64,000 bases of DNA from Solirubrobacterales bacterium (lineage in GTDB: Bacteria; Actinomycetota; Thermoleophilia; Solirubrobacterales; Solirubrobacteraceae), in the NCBI GenBank assembly GCA_025963965.1, contig JAOPZS010000084.1, positions 1-64,000 on the forward strand, read 5' to 3'. Every line of letters begins with the position of its first letter. The first letter of the stretch is position 1. This document shows, one piece after another, positions 42,201 through 50,834 of this stretch. Below the pieces are notes generated by a model, which made no database searches, was not told the origin of the DNA, and was given only the letters and a program-made list of their open reading frames with translations. The translations under genes and the position numbers were made by a program.

Positions 42201-45200
42201 GGTTGCCTACAGCCCAGCGTCAAAAGCTATGCAAGAAATCCCGGTCGCCGAATACGCTTACGACAAACAAGGCCGCCTGCGCGCCGAGTGGGACCCGCGC
42301 ATAAGCCCCGCCCTCAAGACTACCTACGGCTACGACAGCCACGGGCACCTCACAGCGCTACAGCCGGCCGGCGAACAGCCGTGGCTAATGACGTACGGAA
42401 CCACAGGCAAGGACGCCGGCGACGGACGGCTACTAAAGATCGACCAGCCGCCAGCGGAAACTAAACTTCCGGGGGCGCTACCTCCCGAAAACACCGCGGC
42501 ACCCCAGCTATCAGGATCACCTGTGGTCGGCATCAAACAAGGCGTGTCCAGCGGCGCCTGGAACGGCAACCCGGAAGCTCGCGGATACCAGTGGGAAGAC
42601 TGCAACGCTGAAGGAGTAAATTGTAGCCGCATCCCGGGCGCGATAAACCCAAACTACACCCCGACGATGAGCGACGTTGGGCATACCCTCGCGGCCCGCG
42701 TCACCGCCACAAACGGCCGCGGCTCAACCACCGCGACCGCGCTCACCCCAACAATCACTGGCGAGCCGATCGCTACCTTCACGGCGTCGTTTGGGCATGG
42801 CGCACCGGGCCATCCCGTCCCCCCTGGGTCGTTCATGGGCCCAAAAAGCATCGCCCGGGGGACAAACGGAAACCTCTGGCTCACCGAAGGTTGCCTGTGC
42901 GGCAACTTCGCTCAGACGCGAGTACAGGTCTTTTCGGCCGGAGGCGAATATCAGTACGAATACGACCTCCACGTACTCGGGGAAGGGCGGCCACGGAACG
43001 GAATCGCGCTGGACGCAAGTAACAACTCGTTTGTGACCGCCGACAGCGGAAAGGTTGAGGAGTTCACCCAATCTGGGACGCCAATACGAACCTTTGGGAT
43101 CGGTGAAAGCAGCGAAGCAGGAGGGCTGAAAGCACCCGAGGGGATTACGATAGGTGCAGGCGGAAACCTGTTTGTCGCGGACACCGGAAACAACCGCATC
43201 GATGTGTTCACAGCCACCGGAGCATTCAAAGCCGCGTTTGGGTGGGGCGTGGCCGACGGTCAAAGCCGGCCAGAGTCCTGCACGACAGTTTGCCAAGCTG
43301 GTATCGCGGGCAGCGCCGCCGGCCAGTTCAATAGACCCGACGACCTAGCTATCACCCCGGCGAACGTCCTGTGGGTCACCGACCCAAGCAACTACACCAT
43401 CCAAGCCTTCACAGAATCAGGCGAATACCTCACGACAATCGGTGGACAAGGGTCCGGCGGAGGCCGGTTTCAAGGCGGCCCTGGCGGCATTTCAGTAGGA
43501 CCGCGCGGGACGATCTTCGCGGTAGACGGGGGTCAAAACACTGGTGCGATCGTGCAGTTCTCAGAAACAGGCGAATTCCGTAGCGAATTCGGCCGCGGCA
43601 CCTTTGGTGACGCAAACGACGTATACGTCGACGGGGAAAACAACGCCTGGATCACGGAAGGGCCAAACGAACCGAAGCTCGTGAAGCGATGGACGCTCGC
43701 CCCTGTCGTGGAAGGCGCACCATATTCGAACGTCCAGCCAGGCGCGACGGTCGAGTATGAAGTCCCGCTGGAGGGTGCTGGGGCGCCCGCCCAGCTGGGA
43801 GTCAACGGCGCGTCAGGTCAGCAGGAGTCTGCTGCCTGGGGTCAGCATGACTTTCCCGTCGAAGGAACCGCTGTGATTCCAGCGGACGCGCCGCAGGCGT
43901 GGCCCGCGTCAAGCTACTTGAGAGCCACGGCGTACTACTTGGACCAGCTGGGCCGCTTGGTGAACGTTGTCCAGCCCAGTAACGGAGCCTACGGATCGCT
44001 GGCGACCACGGAATACAACGAACTGAACGACGTGATCCGGACGTTGTCGCCGGGAAACAGGGCTGCGGCCCTGGAAGCGGGCCCGGCACGCTCAGTCGAA
44101 GTCTCGACGCTGCTGGATACAAAATCGTCGTACAACGGGGAATCCGCACAGGAATGGGAAGTGAGCGAACCCGGTACCGAGCTCTTGTCGAAGACGGGAC
44201 CACAGCACAAAATCAAGTACACGGCGGGGAAAGAAGTCAAGGAATCGCTCGCCCGCGACCATCAGGAGTACTTCTACGACCAAGGAAGGCCGTCTGGGCC
44301 CGCGTTCGACAGCGAAACGTACAATGTGTTGACCGAAATCGCGGACCTGGCGCAGCTTCCGAATCACGAAGAAGTAGAAGTGCACACCACGAGGAGAGGC
44401 TATGGCGGCCAGGAAAACCTCGGATGGAAGCTCAGAACGCCCACTTCCATCACTTCCGATCCAAACGGCGCGAACATCACTCAGACCACGGTCTATGACA
44501 GCGTGACCGGGCAGACGGTTGAAGTGCGCGGTGCCGCGGGCGCTAGCGGGAACTCTCCGCACGACGCGAAGACGGTCTACTACTCTGCGGCAACGAACGG
44601 CACCTACCCGGCGTGCGGTGCACATCCGGAGTGGGCAGGTCTCGCATGCGAGACGCTCGCGGCGAAACAGCCGGAAGGAACCGTCGCACCGCCGCTGCCG
44701 ATCACGGTCACGACTTACAACGTGTTCAACCAGCCGGACACGCTTACCGAAACATTCGGTTCCGCCGTCCGCGTGAAACGCAACACTTACGACTCTGCCG
44801 GGCGGCTCGAACACGCCGAAGTGACCGCCACCGGAACCACCAACACGCCATTGCCGGTCGTGACCGATAAATATAGCGCCAGCACCGGTCAGCTGGTCAG
44901 GCAGGAAGCAAGCCGTGAAGGCATCACGAAGGCGATCACGAGAGAATACAACACGCTCGGCCAACTGGTGCACTACGAAGACGGCGACAAAGGTAGTGCT
45001 ACCTATCGGTACTTTGGACGGGAAGGCGATAACGCGCTGAAGGAAATGAGCGACAGCAGCAACGGTGGCAAAACAACACAGACGTACAGCTATGACCCGA
45101 CGACTCGGGCGCCTACCGAACTTTTGGATTCGGCCGCCGGAAAGTTCACTGCTAGCTACGACACCGAAGGGCGCCTTGCGAGCGAGCTCTACCCTGACGG

Positions 45201-46731
45201 ATTGTGCGCTAAGCACGCGTACAACCCCAACGGTGAAGCTGTCGGCCTGGAATACGTCAAGAGCACTAGCTGCGCCGGAGGCGGTACCGCGGTCTGGTTC
45301 AGCGAATCGCGTGTCCCGTCCGTTCACGGCGAAACGATGAGCCGCGTCAGCACGCTTGCGAAAGAGACCTACAGCTACGACCCAATTGGCAGGCTTTTGC
45401 AGGCGCAGGAAGAACCGACGGGCGCCGGCTGCACGATCCGGCTCTACAGCTACGACGAAGAATCCAACCGCAAGGCGCAGACGCTTCGGAAACCAAAGCT
45501 AAACGGGGAATGCAACACCAAAGGGGGCACCGTCACCGAACATGGATACGACGAAGGCAACCGCCTCACCGATCTCGAAATCCAATACGAAACATTTGGG
45601 AACATAACAACGCTACCGAAAGCGGACGCCGAAAAAGAAGCCATAACGAGCACCTACTTTGTCGACAACGCGGTGGCAACTCAGACGCAGGGAAAAATTA
45701 CCGAAACCTACGGCCTCGATCCGGAAGGGCGCCTCGATTCGACTCTCGCGACCGAAAGTAAAGGCAAAATCGTAAAGAAGAACTACGTGTCCCATTACGA
45801 CAGCCCCGGCGCGGCAGTCGCATGGACGAGCGAAGCCGGCAAATGGACGCGACAGATACCGGGAATCGACGGCACGCTGTCCGCGGTCCAAAACAGCGGC
45901 GAAGAAGCGGTGCTGCAGATACACGATCTCAACGGCAACATCATCGGGACCGCGGCGCTGAGTAACGAATCCGAAGCACTGCTCACGACATATAACAGCA
46001 CGGAGTTCGGTGCCCCGAACAGCGCCGGAGCGCCGCCCCGTTACGCCTGGCTCGGCGCCGCTGGCGTAAGCACGGAACGTAAAACCGGGCTATTCACGGA
46101 CGGCGGAACCTCCTACGTGCCCCAGACAGGCATGCCACTGCAGACAGAACAGGTCGAACCGCCTGGCCTGCCCGGCGGCTCTGGCGGCGGCAACGCGTAC
46201 TCGCTCGAAGAGGAAGCATGGAACATCCACGGTGCGGAACGGGTCGGCGCAGAAGCGCCTGGAAAGGAAGCTGGCCGCGAACGAGAAGCCGCCGAAGCCG
46301 CCTGCCGAGCAAACGAAGAAGCGTGCGTCTTTGGAGAAGTCGTAGATCCAACAGGGCACCACCTCTACGCGCAGGGCAAGGTTCAGACGCTCGCCGTCGA
46401 ACTCGAAAAAATGGCCGGATGGGCAAGCCTCGGTAAACTTCTCGAGCTGATCCCAAAAATCGGTGACCTCTTCAAAGGCCTAGAGGGCTACCAAGCAGCT
46501 CTCATCGGGTTCGCCGGTAGGCTTCATCTCTGCGCGAAACTCATCGGCGGATCCGGGCGATGCTGGGTTACGGTGTCGGCGTGGATCGTGAAAAACCCTA
46601 TACACGACCTCACATTCCCGTACTTCGTCGATGCGGAACCGTGTTTCTGGCATGGGCGTGCTTTCTATACGGACCGGTACAAATGCCATGACGGAACCAT
46701 CAGGCGCCACAACGAGGGTACGCCCGAATAA
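39298..46731 (+). CDS. Giant secreted YD/RHS-repeat protein with NHL propeller
   Basis: A protein of about 2477 aa. A signal peptide (WVLGMVCFAAIGGGVWTAPA) leads to about 740 residues of exported beta-rich sequence. Then comes the RHS opening (GSLNLESGNFSVGASDVAMG, about 745) with a first YD repeat (YAYDKQGRLRAEWD, about 985). An Ig-like unit follows (GYQWEDCNAEGVNCSRIPGA, about 1095), then an NHL propeller (NLFVADTGNNRIDVFTATGA, about 1175-1470), and a second YD array from about 1550 to 2200 (YNTLGQLVHYEDGD; TYSYDPTTRAPTELL; YDPIGRLLQAQEEP). The last 220 residues are unlike the rest, with helices and Cys, and could be a toxin-like tip. GAA and AAA codons dominate, unlike the neighbours, which suggests transfer. 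A partner gene follows after 2 bp. Confidence 0.88.
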   Translation: MRGMGRWVLGMVCFAAIGGGVWTAPAFADGGQGEAGFSLASRALLVPAVEILDGGLQISAVQRARHSAPYAVAARVSSRSRFKGLGAARARGLAGELFPWIVDRAAGGLLLPKGSHVTAFVGDHAAVVDLGSGRRGVIEASQPVSVAAGDGRRMPVDLGLRQHDGVFGPRVSDVPVLIPKRLAAGLALPGTGVSLTPVDQAGTPISGGDGTLDHSGVFFANTQLDADTLVKPTSEGFEEYTFLRSAASPRRLFFRVNMPAGGRLVQQTPGQGAAKVLVNGAQVAAVLAPGAEDATGTQVPVLMRVSGKQVILSLADDPRGYQYPIAVDPTFVEEQVVDAGARRSNWEFHTNNPGAFKWSMKGGPIIETWGAGSSYNPGDFGFWGYQTQGNSDIYQVTAATWAANAGAHLESILELQHGEGAAGVTESKELLSSEAAGTAEYADKITTICPTTVNACLPLTGHEHNAVHFQQSAAKACSGCSFSDSIREGLVYLSQPGHAKTNLNTSSPEFEFEVEQKKQKRINALFGTGRWLSRFQGALGLNAEDAGIGVSQAKLEYESAPGQWEQVIEHNYLEKENLCKGVQCFPTHSEVWTLNSRLPNGEDKIRYSARDAMPGTESTASEGAATVKVDAAAPHDVVMSGLPFSDEIREAPYEITGEATDGDGSTVASSGIKTLSLFVDGKEVGEPGGACAKPKGECTGVAKWTVNGAELGAGNATIVLVATDNANNEARHGELVTVLHSKPVPLGPGSLNLESGNFSVGASDVAMGTGLTASRNYSSRDVTSGESGPLGPLWGLSVATSESLLELGEGSVELTSANGSQSLFLSLGPGLGYQPPAGDANLALTFEEDEKHEKVAYYLSNAADKSKVKFTKIGASPNWVPTVQEGPVTTDTVTYRWQTVEEEGHQITEPIETRAPVPPGVECSWKTKPTEMHAGCRALEFTYYASTTAGEAEEAWGPYKGRLKQVALVAYSPASKAMQEIPVAEYAYDKQGRLRAEWDPRISPALKTTYGYDSHGHLTALQPAGEQPWLMTYGTTGKDAGDGRLLKIDQPPAETKLPGALPPENTAAPQLSGSPVVGIKQGVSSGAWNGNPEARGYQWEDCNAEGVNCSRIPGAINPNYTPTMSDVGHTLAARVTATNGRGSTTATALTPTITGEPIATFTASFGHGAPGHPVPPGSFMGPKSIARGTNGNLWLTEGCLCGNFAQTRVQVFSAGGEYQYEYDLHVLGEGRPRNGIALDASNNSFVTADSGKVEEFTQSGTPIRTFGIGESSEAGGLKAPEGITIGAGGNLFVADTGNNRIDVFTATGAFKAAFGWGVADGQSRPESCTTVCQAGIAGSAAGQFNRPDDLAITPANVLWVTDPSNYTIQAFTESGEYLTTIGGQGSGGGRFQGGPGGISVGPRGTIFAVDGGQNTGAIVQFSETGEFRSEFGRGTFGDANDVYVDGENNAWITEGPNEPKLVKRWTLAPVVEGAPYSNVQPGATVEYEVPLEGAGAPAQLGVNGASGQQESAAWGQHDFPVEGTAVIPADAPQAWPASSYLRATAYYLDQLGRLVNVVQPSNGAYGSLATTEYNELNDVIRTLSPGNRAAALEAGPARSVEVSTLLDTKSSYNGESAQEWEVSEPGTELLSKTGPQHKIKYTAGKEVKESLARDHQEYFYDQGRPSGPAFDSETYNVLTEIADLAQLPNHEEVEVHTTRRGYGGQENLGWKLRTPTSITSDPNGANITQTTVYDSVTGQTVEVRGAAGASGNSPHDAKTVYYSAATNGTYPACGAHPEWAGLACETLAAKQPEGTVAPPLPITVTTYNVFNQPDTLTETFGSAVRVKRNTYDSAGRLEHAEVTATGTTNTPLPVVTDKYSASTGQLVRQEASREGITKAITREYNTLGQLVHYEDGDKGSATYRYFGREGDNALKEMSDSSNGGKTTQTYSYDPTTRAPTELLDSAAGKFTASYDTEGRLASELYPDGLCAKHAYNPNGEAVGLEYVKSTSCAGGGTAVWFSESRVPSVHGETMSRVSTLAKETYSYDPIGRLLQAQEEPTGAGCTIRLYSYDEESNRKAQTLRKPKLNGECNTKGGTVTEHGYDEGNRLTDLEIQYETFGNITTLPKADAEKEAITSTYFVDNAVATQTQGKITETYGLDPEGRLDSTLATESKGKIVKKNYVSHYDSPGAAVAWTSEAGKWTRQIPGIDGTLSAVQNSGEEAVLQIHDLNGNIIGTAALSNESEALLTTYNSTEFGAPNSAGAPPRYAWLGAAGVSTERKTGLFTDGGTSYVPQTGMPLQTEQVEPPGLPGGSGGGNAYSLEEEAWNIHGAERVGAEAPGKEAGREREAAEAACRANEEACVFGEVVDPTGHHLYAQGKVQTLAVELEKMAGWASLGKLLELIPKIGDLFKGLEGYQAALIGFAGRLHLCAKLIGGSGRCWVTVSAWIVKNPIHDLTFPYFVDAEPCFWHGRAFYTDRYKCHDGTIRRHNEGTPE

Positions 46732-46733
46732 CC

Positions 46734-47492
46734 ATGAACCGGCGGACGCGGTGGCGCCTTGTGGTTCTCGGCGTGAGCGTCGCCGTCATCGTCGCAGCGG
46801 TGGCAGCGGGTCTCACGCTCGCGGTCAAGAGCGGGGAGCAGCAGAGTCCGGCTCGCGGCTACCTGCTCGCGAGCGAACGGCTCGCGAGCAGCATCCTTTC
46901 GAAACGACAAGTTGTGGTGTCGGGATACACCGAGATGACCCAACAGGTACGCTCGGCCTGCGGAGGAGTGCTGCACGCGACAGGTCCCGGCACGGGGCGT
47001 GAACAGCTCGAAGCGGCATTGACGCCGGCGCTAACCGCGGCCGCCTACAAACTGGAGACGAAACAGCTGCGGGCGTTCCAACGAGAAACAAGGGGTCGAC
47101 ACTGGGACGACAAGCTCCTCGCCAAGCTAGTCCTCATACAGTCGTCGCAGATCGATGATGGAATGCGGCTGACGCCACCCAATCTGTGCGAGGCGGCGAG
47201 CACCGTGGCTGCCGGCGGCACACCCTACAATCTGGCTCGCTTCGTCAATGCGGCCGAAGCCGCCACGAATCCGAGCTACCAGGAGGAGAACAGCCTCGGG
47301 ACGCCCCTCACGTCGGTCGAGGAAACGATCCTCGTGCGGCTAAACCGTCACCTCTCGCCAACAGATGCGCGGCTTGCCGCCAGAGTAAAGGGGCTTGAGC
47401 AACATGCAGCCGAACAGGAAGTAACGACCCTGATCGAAGCGGTTAAACAGCTTCGGCGTGCCCTCGGTCTGCGCGATGCCGGCGCGAGCTAG
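46734..47492 (+). CDS. Membrane-anchored partner of the YD-repeat protein
   Basis: A 252-aa protein starting 2 bp after the YD-repeat gene, so certainly co-transcribed and probably translationally coupled. One N-terminal membrane helix (LVVLGVSVAVIVAAVAAGLT) anchors a helical exported domain with two cysteines (RSACGGV; PNLCEAA). No family is recognised. Possible roles are an immunity protein for the YD-repeat tip or a factor that anchors or helps export the giant protein; both are inference from position only. Confidence 0.65.
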   Translation: MNRRTRWRLVVLGVSVAVIVAAVAAGLTLAVKSGEQQSPARGYLLASERLASSILSKRQVVVSGYTEMTQQVRSACGGVLHATGPGTGREQLEAALTPALTAAAYKLETKQLRAFQRETRGRHWDDKLLAKLVLIQSSQIDDGMRLTPPNLCEAASTVAAGGTPYNLARFVNAAEAATNPSYQEENSLGTPLTSVEETILVRLNRHLSPTDARLAARVKGLEQHAAEQEVTTLIEAVKQLRRALGLRDAGAS

Positions 47493-47548
47493 ACCGCCCA
47501 GCTTTCGGAACGGCACAACACCGCGCCGATACTGCCAGGCGTGAATTG

Positions 47549-49105
47549 CTACCGGTCACCGTCGCCCGGGGTGGCGATCTCAAGTAGGTAAGGGCACGAG
47601 CCTGACAACGACCACAAGCGCGCCTGAGTCCAGGGACGCTCACCACGTGCCTCCGCTCGGGACAACGCGTCTGCAAAGTGCGAGCGAAACCGCGGAAGAA
47701 CCCGACCCACCGCCTGCTCCCCCACGTGGACCAGCAAGGCGGCACTGGCATTCCGGTCGGGCGCGACCGCCAGCCAGACCTCGAGCTCTAACCCCGCCGC
47801 GATGCTGCGGTGATCCAGCGTTCGAACGGTGTGTAGCAGTGGGTCCGCTTCAGAGAACAGCTCCACTCGTGTCCAGCTCCGCGTGGACCACGTAACCAGA
47901 TAACTCGCATCGGCCGGTCGTCGCATCCAGCCCGGAACCTCCGGAGTGGCCGGGAGGCGCTCGATCAGCCCCGCGGCATGAGCCAACACCCCGTCCTCGA
48001 GAGGCAGCGAGTTGCGCAACTGGTTCACCACGTTCGCCACGACACGCGCAGCTCCGAAACGCTTGCGCCCCAACTCCAGCGCGTCGAGCTCACGCTCTAC
48101 ATCTATCGCATCGAGCGTCAAGGAACGCGCATCAAGCTCCCGTTCTAGCACCGACCTGAGGTCATCGCGGCTCCTGCCACGACCACGGCCACGGACTGCA
48201 TGGACCGCCTCGCGCCGCGCTTGCGCGCGGTGGCGGACGACCTCCATCCGTTGCTCGTCGCGCACAAACTCGCGAAAGCTTGCAGGCGCCGCGCCTGCAG
48301 AGACTCCAGCCAGGACTGGCTCTCTCCGTGCATCATCCGGCGGCAGGCCGATGCGCCCCCCAGTCCGGAGCCACCGCGTCAGCCGCGCCGCGAACCGTCG
48401 ATAATCCTCCCCCAAGGGCTCGCTTCCCCCGCTCGCGAGATACCCGTCAAGCGCCCTCTGGGCCGCCTGAAATTCGCCTGCAGCTCCCAGCAAGGCAGGG
48501 ACCAGCTCACGCGCCGCTCTGGCGTAGGGGCCTGAGCTGCCGATTGCTGACATCGGGCCGTAGGAGCCCACCAAGGCTGGGTCGCGAACGAACGGCACGG
48601 CCAGCTCGGACTGCAGGGCCTCGATCATTTTCGGCACGACACAAAGCTTCCGTGTCGCTGCCAGCGCATCATCTACCGCGAAGCGTACGAGCTCATCCTG
48701 GGCCCGAAGGAGGTCACGGCGGCTGTTGACGAGGAACTCGACCGTCGGCTTCCGCATCAGCAGACCCATTGTCCCTAGATCAGAGTACGCGCCGAGAAGC
48801 CTCGCAGCAGGCTCAAACACAACGCCCACGCGACAGGCGACGTAGATCCCCTCAGCCCATCCGGCATGCCGATCAGAGGCCGCTGAAGTATCCTCCCCGA
48901 GGGCCGCGGCCCCCAGTGAGAGTGGCCACCACGGGAACACCGCCACCATGCGCCAGTCGCTCGAGAGCACGCGCGTGAAGCTGCCGCAACTCCCGGCCAC
49001 GAGCCCAAAATGATCGATCGGCACCTCCTCCTTCCACCCCTCCTGAACCAGACGCGGCATCAAGGCGGCCGCAAGGGCGTCCGGCACCACCATCGACGGT
49101 GACAT
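47549..49105 (-). CDS. Unrecognised 518-aa protein at the end of the T4SS operon
   Basis: A 518-aa cytoplasmic-looking protein of no recognised family. The first 110 residues are mixed (FGLVAGSCGSFTRVLSSDWR; FPWWPLSLGAAALG). A long, strongly helical, Arg/Glu-rich middle follows (RDEQRMEVVRHRAQARREAV; LERELDARSLTLDAIDVERE; LDALELGRKRFGAARVVANV), likely a coiled coil. A final domain of about 100 aa (YLVTWSTRSWTRVELFSEAD) ends it. It lies 78 bp after the sigma-factor gene on the same strand and is probably the last gene of the conjugation operon. It could be a DNA-processing, scaffold or mating-bridge protein. Confidence 0.6.
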   Translation of the reverse strand: MSPSMVVPDALAAALMPRLVQEGWKEEVPIDHFGLVAGSCGSFTRVLSSDWRMVAVFPWWPLSLGAAALGEDTSAASDRHAGWAEGIYVACRVGVVFEPAARLLGAYSDLGTMGLLMRKPTVEFLVNSRRDLLRAQDELVRFAVDDALAATRKLCVVPKMIEALQSELAVPFVRDPALVGSYGPMSAIGSSGPYARAARELVPALLGAAGEFQAAQRALDGYLASGGSEPLGEDYRRFAARLTRWLRTGGRIGLPPDDARREPVLAGVSAGAAPASFREFVRDEQRMEVVRHRAQARREAVHAVRGRGRGRSRDDLRSVLERELDARSLTLDAIDVERELDALELGRKRFGAARVVANVVNQLRNSLPLEDGVLAHAAGLIERLPATPEVPGWMRRPADASYLVTWSTRSWTRVELFSEADPLLHTVRTLDHRSIAAGLELEVWLAVAPDRNASAALLVHVGEQAVGRVLPRFRSHFADALSRAEARGERPWTQARLWSLSGSCPYLLEIATPGDGDR

Positions 49106-49183
49106 GTTTGGATGATCGCAGCAACGCCAGTCTTTCCGATGCAGCGCCTGCGTTTCCCTGTACTAAGTGCGTCCCTGTAGCCG

Positions 49184-50194
49184 TTATCGGGCGCCCTCGA
49201 TCCCGAACTCCTGCTGTGCTGAGGCCGAACGTAGAGAGCTCGCGATACCGGTCCGAGGGCGAGGAGCCGCGGGGGCCCTTCCCGCCGAGTGCTCCTCAAC
49301 ACGTCGCGGCTTCGCGAGAGCTAGAGCGGCCGCTCGCTTCCGTCGCTGCGACCACGCTCCCGTTCTTCGATTGGGCGGCACCGGACGGGTAGCGCGTCGA
49401 CTTGACGCGGAACCTGCGGGATGTGCGCCCGGTGAGGAGCCGACTATCCCGGCGGCGCCCGCCCCGAAGAGCGCGATGCTCGCTGCGGCGGCTCCCGCCT
49501 TCGCGGACAATCCTGTCCCGAACAGCCATCGCCGCGTCGCCGCAAAGCCAGCGGCGAGCATTGGAACTGGGGCCGCCAGCAGCTGCACCGACCGGGCTTG
49601 CGGGTGAGGCTGCCACCCCTGCGCGTGACGCAAGCGAAAATGGGCTCGCTTGCGCTCGACTGTTCGGGCGGCCCGCCGTGCCTCGTTCACGTCGACACCA
49701 AGCCGGCGTGCGATTGCACGGTAGCGGAGGCCCTCAGCCGTCAGCTCGAATACGCGTTGCTCGAACGGATCGAGCTCCCCAAGGAACTCGAGGACCACCT
49801 GTCGGTCCTCACCCCGGAGCGCCATGCTCTCCGGCGACATCGTCTCGGCGGAAGACTCCGCCATTTGATGCATGCTGGGCGCGTGCTCGGCGAGGATCTG
49901 CCCCCGACGACGCGTGTCGCGGTGCAGGTTCAGTGCGCGGTGCCTAATCCCGCGGCGCAGCGCGTTACGCAGATGCTCCTCATTGCCATACGGACGCGCG
50001 AGCAGTGCGAGCACCGTCTCCTGGTAGAGATCCTCGAGCTGCTCGGTCGATAGGCCCCTGCACTCCAGGAACCCGCGCGCGATCCTGATCTCCGCGGGCT
50101 GCCAGCTCCCAAGTACCTCCCCGGCGCTCCGGGACCCGAGCGAACTATCGCGCCAACGGGATGGACGAGTCGCTGTTGTGCTGCTGACCTCCAT
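49184..50194 (-). CDS. ECF-like sigma factor with C-terminal membrane anchor
   Basis: A 336-aa protein. Residues about 50-95 look like sigma region 2 (LSTEQLEDLYQETVLALLAR; HLRNALRRGIRHRALNLHRD) and residues about 141-183 are region 4 (LDPFEQRVFELTAEGLRYRA; IARRLGVDVNEARRAARTVE). These are followed by a hydrophobic helix (AKAGAAAASIALFGAGAAGI, about 228-250) and an Arg/Ala/Pro-rich tail of 85 residues. A sigma factor tethered to the membrane can be held inactive until an envelope signal. It is the seventh gene of the VirB-like operon, 1 bp after the membrane-protein gene, so it may report the state of the secretion machine. Confidence 0.75.
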   Translation of the reverse strand: MEVSSTTATRPSRWRDSSLGSRSAGEVLGSWQPAEIRIARGFLECRGLSTEQLEDLYQETVLALLARPYGNEEHLRNALRRGIRHRALNLHRDTRRRGQILAEHAPSMHQMAESSAETMSPESMALRGEDRQVVLEFLGELDPFEQRVFELTAEGLRYRAIARRLGVDVNEARRAARTVERKRAHFRLRHAQGWQPHPQARSVQLLAAPVPMLAAGFAATRRWLFGTGLSAKAGAAAASIALFGAGAAGIVGSSPGAHPAGSASSRRATRPVPPNRRTGAWSQRRKRAAALALAKPRRVEEHSAGRAPAAPRPRTGIASSLRSASAQQEFGIEGAR

Positions 50195-50195
50195 G

Positions 50196-50834
50196 TCAAC
50201 ACCTCCCGTCGCAGGGCGACGATCCGGGAACGGACGTATGTAGATAGGTCGAGCCGGACAGCGTGTTGCCCACCCCCGGAGTTCGAAGTGGACGGTGGGG
50301 AACTCCGAACGTCTCGACGCTTGCCGCCCCGGCGAGCAGCGCCGCTAGCGTTGCCAGCACTGCGATGCGGTCCTTCGATCTGAGCGGGCCGAGGGACAGC
50401 CCCACGGAGGCGCCGAGCGCGAGGGCCGCCCACTCGAGTGGGATCTGCGGCGCGAAGCGAGCGACCCGAATCCCGTATGCGCTGAACGCGGCGCCGACCG
50501 GGAACGCGTTTGCGCCGAGTGCCCCGCACACCAGACAACGCGCGATGCGGCGGCTTCGAGTGGAGTGGCCAGCTCCCGCCGCGTCGAGCAGCAGCGGCCA
50601 CGCCGCGACCGGCAGGTTGTGGGCGGCCAGAGCAAGAGCACGCCCGGCCGATGGAGCGGGCGTCCGCGCGGCGGACAGCCTCAAGGCGAGCCAGCCACGG
50701 ACCGGGACCGCGAGGCTCTCGCCGGCCCCGAGTACCACCAGGCCGACCGCGACGGTGAAAGCGCATAGGGCCAGGAACACGAGCGGCCAGCGCGCCACGG
50801 CTCCCTGGAGCCGGGTCAGCTCTGAGGTTCCCAT
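50196..50834 (-). CDS. Multi-pass membrane protein of the T4SS operon
   Basis: A 212-aa integral membrane protein with about five hydrophobic segments (WPLVFLALCAFTVAVGLVVL; ALALAAHNLPVAAWPLLLDA; ARCLVCGALGANAFPVGAAF; LEWAALALGASVGLSLGP; RIAVLATLAALLAGAASVET). The layout with APSAGRALALAAHNL is reminiscent of SpoIIM-like or channel-like membrane proteins, but no family is certain. Its start overlaps the end of the lipoprotein gene by 19 bp and its stop lies 1 bp before the sigma-factor ATG, so it belongs to the operon. Confidence 0.65.
   Translation of the reverse strand: MGTSELTRLQGAVARWPLVFLALCAFTVAVGLVVLGAGESLAVPVRGWLALRLSAARTPAPSAGRALALAAHNLPVAAWPLLLDAAGAGHSTRSRRIARCLVCGALGANAFPVGAAFSAYGIRVARFAPQIPLEWAALALGASVGLSLGPLRSKDRIAVLATLAALLAGAASVETFGVPHRPLRTPGVGNTLSGSTYLHTSVPGSSPCDGRC

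Noticed and set aside
44092-45327. Long antisense open frame opposite the YD-repeat gene
   Set aside because: It is a shadow of the coding frame; the amino-acid composition (many Arg, Phe, His) is not protein-like and there is no start signal.
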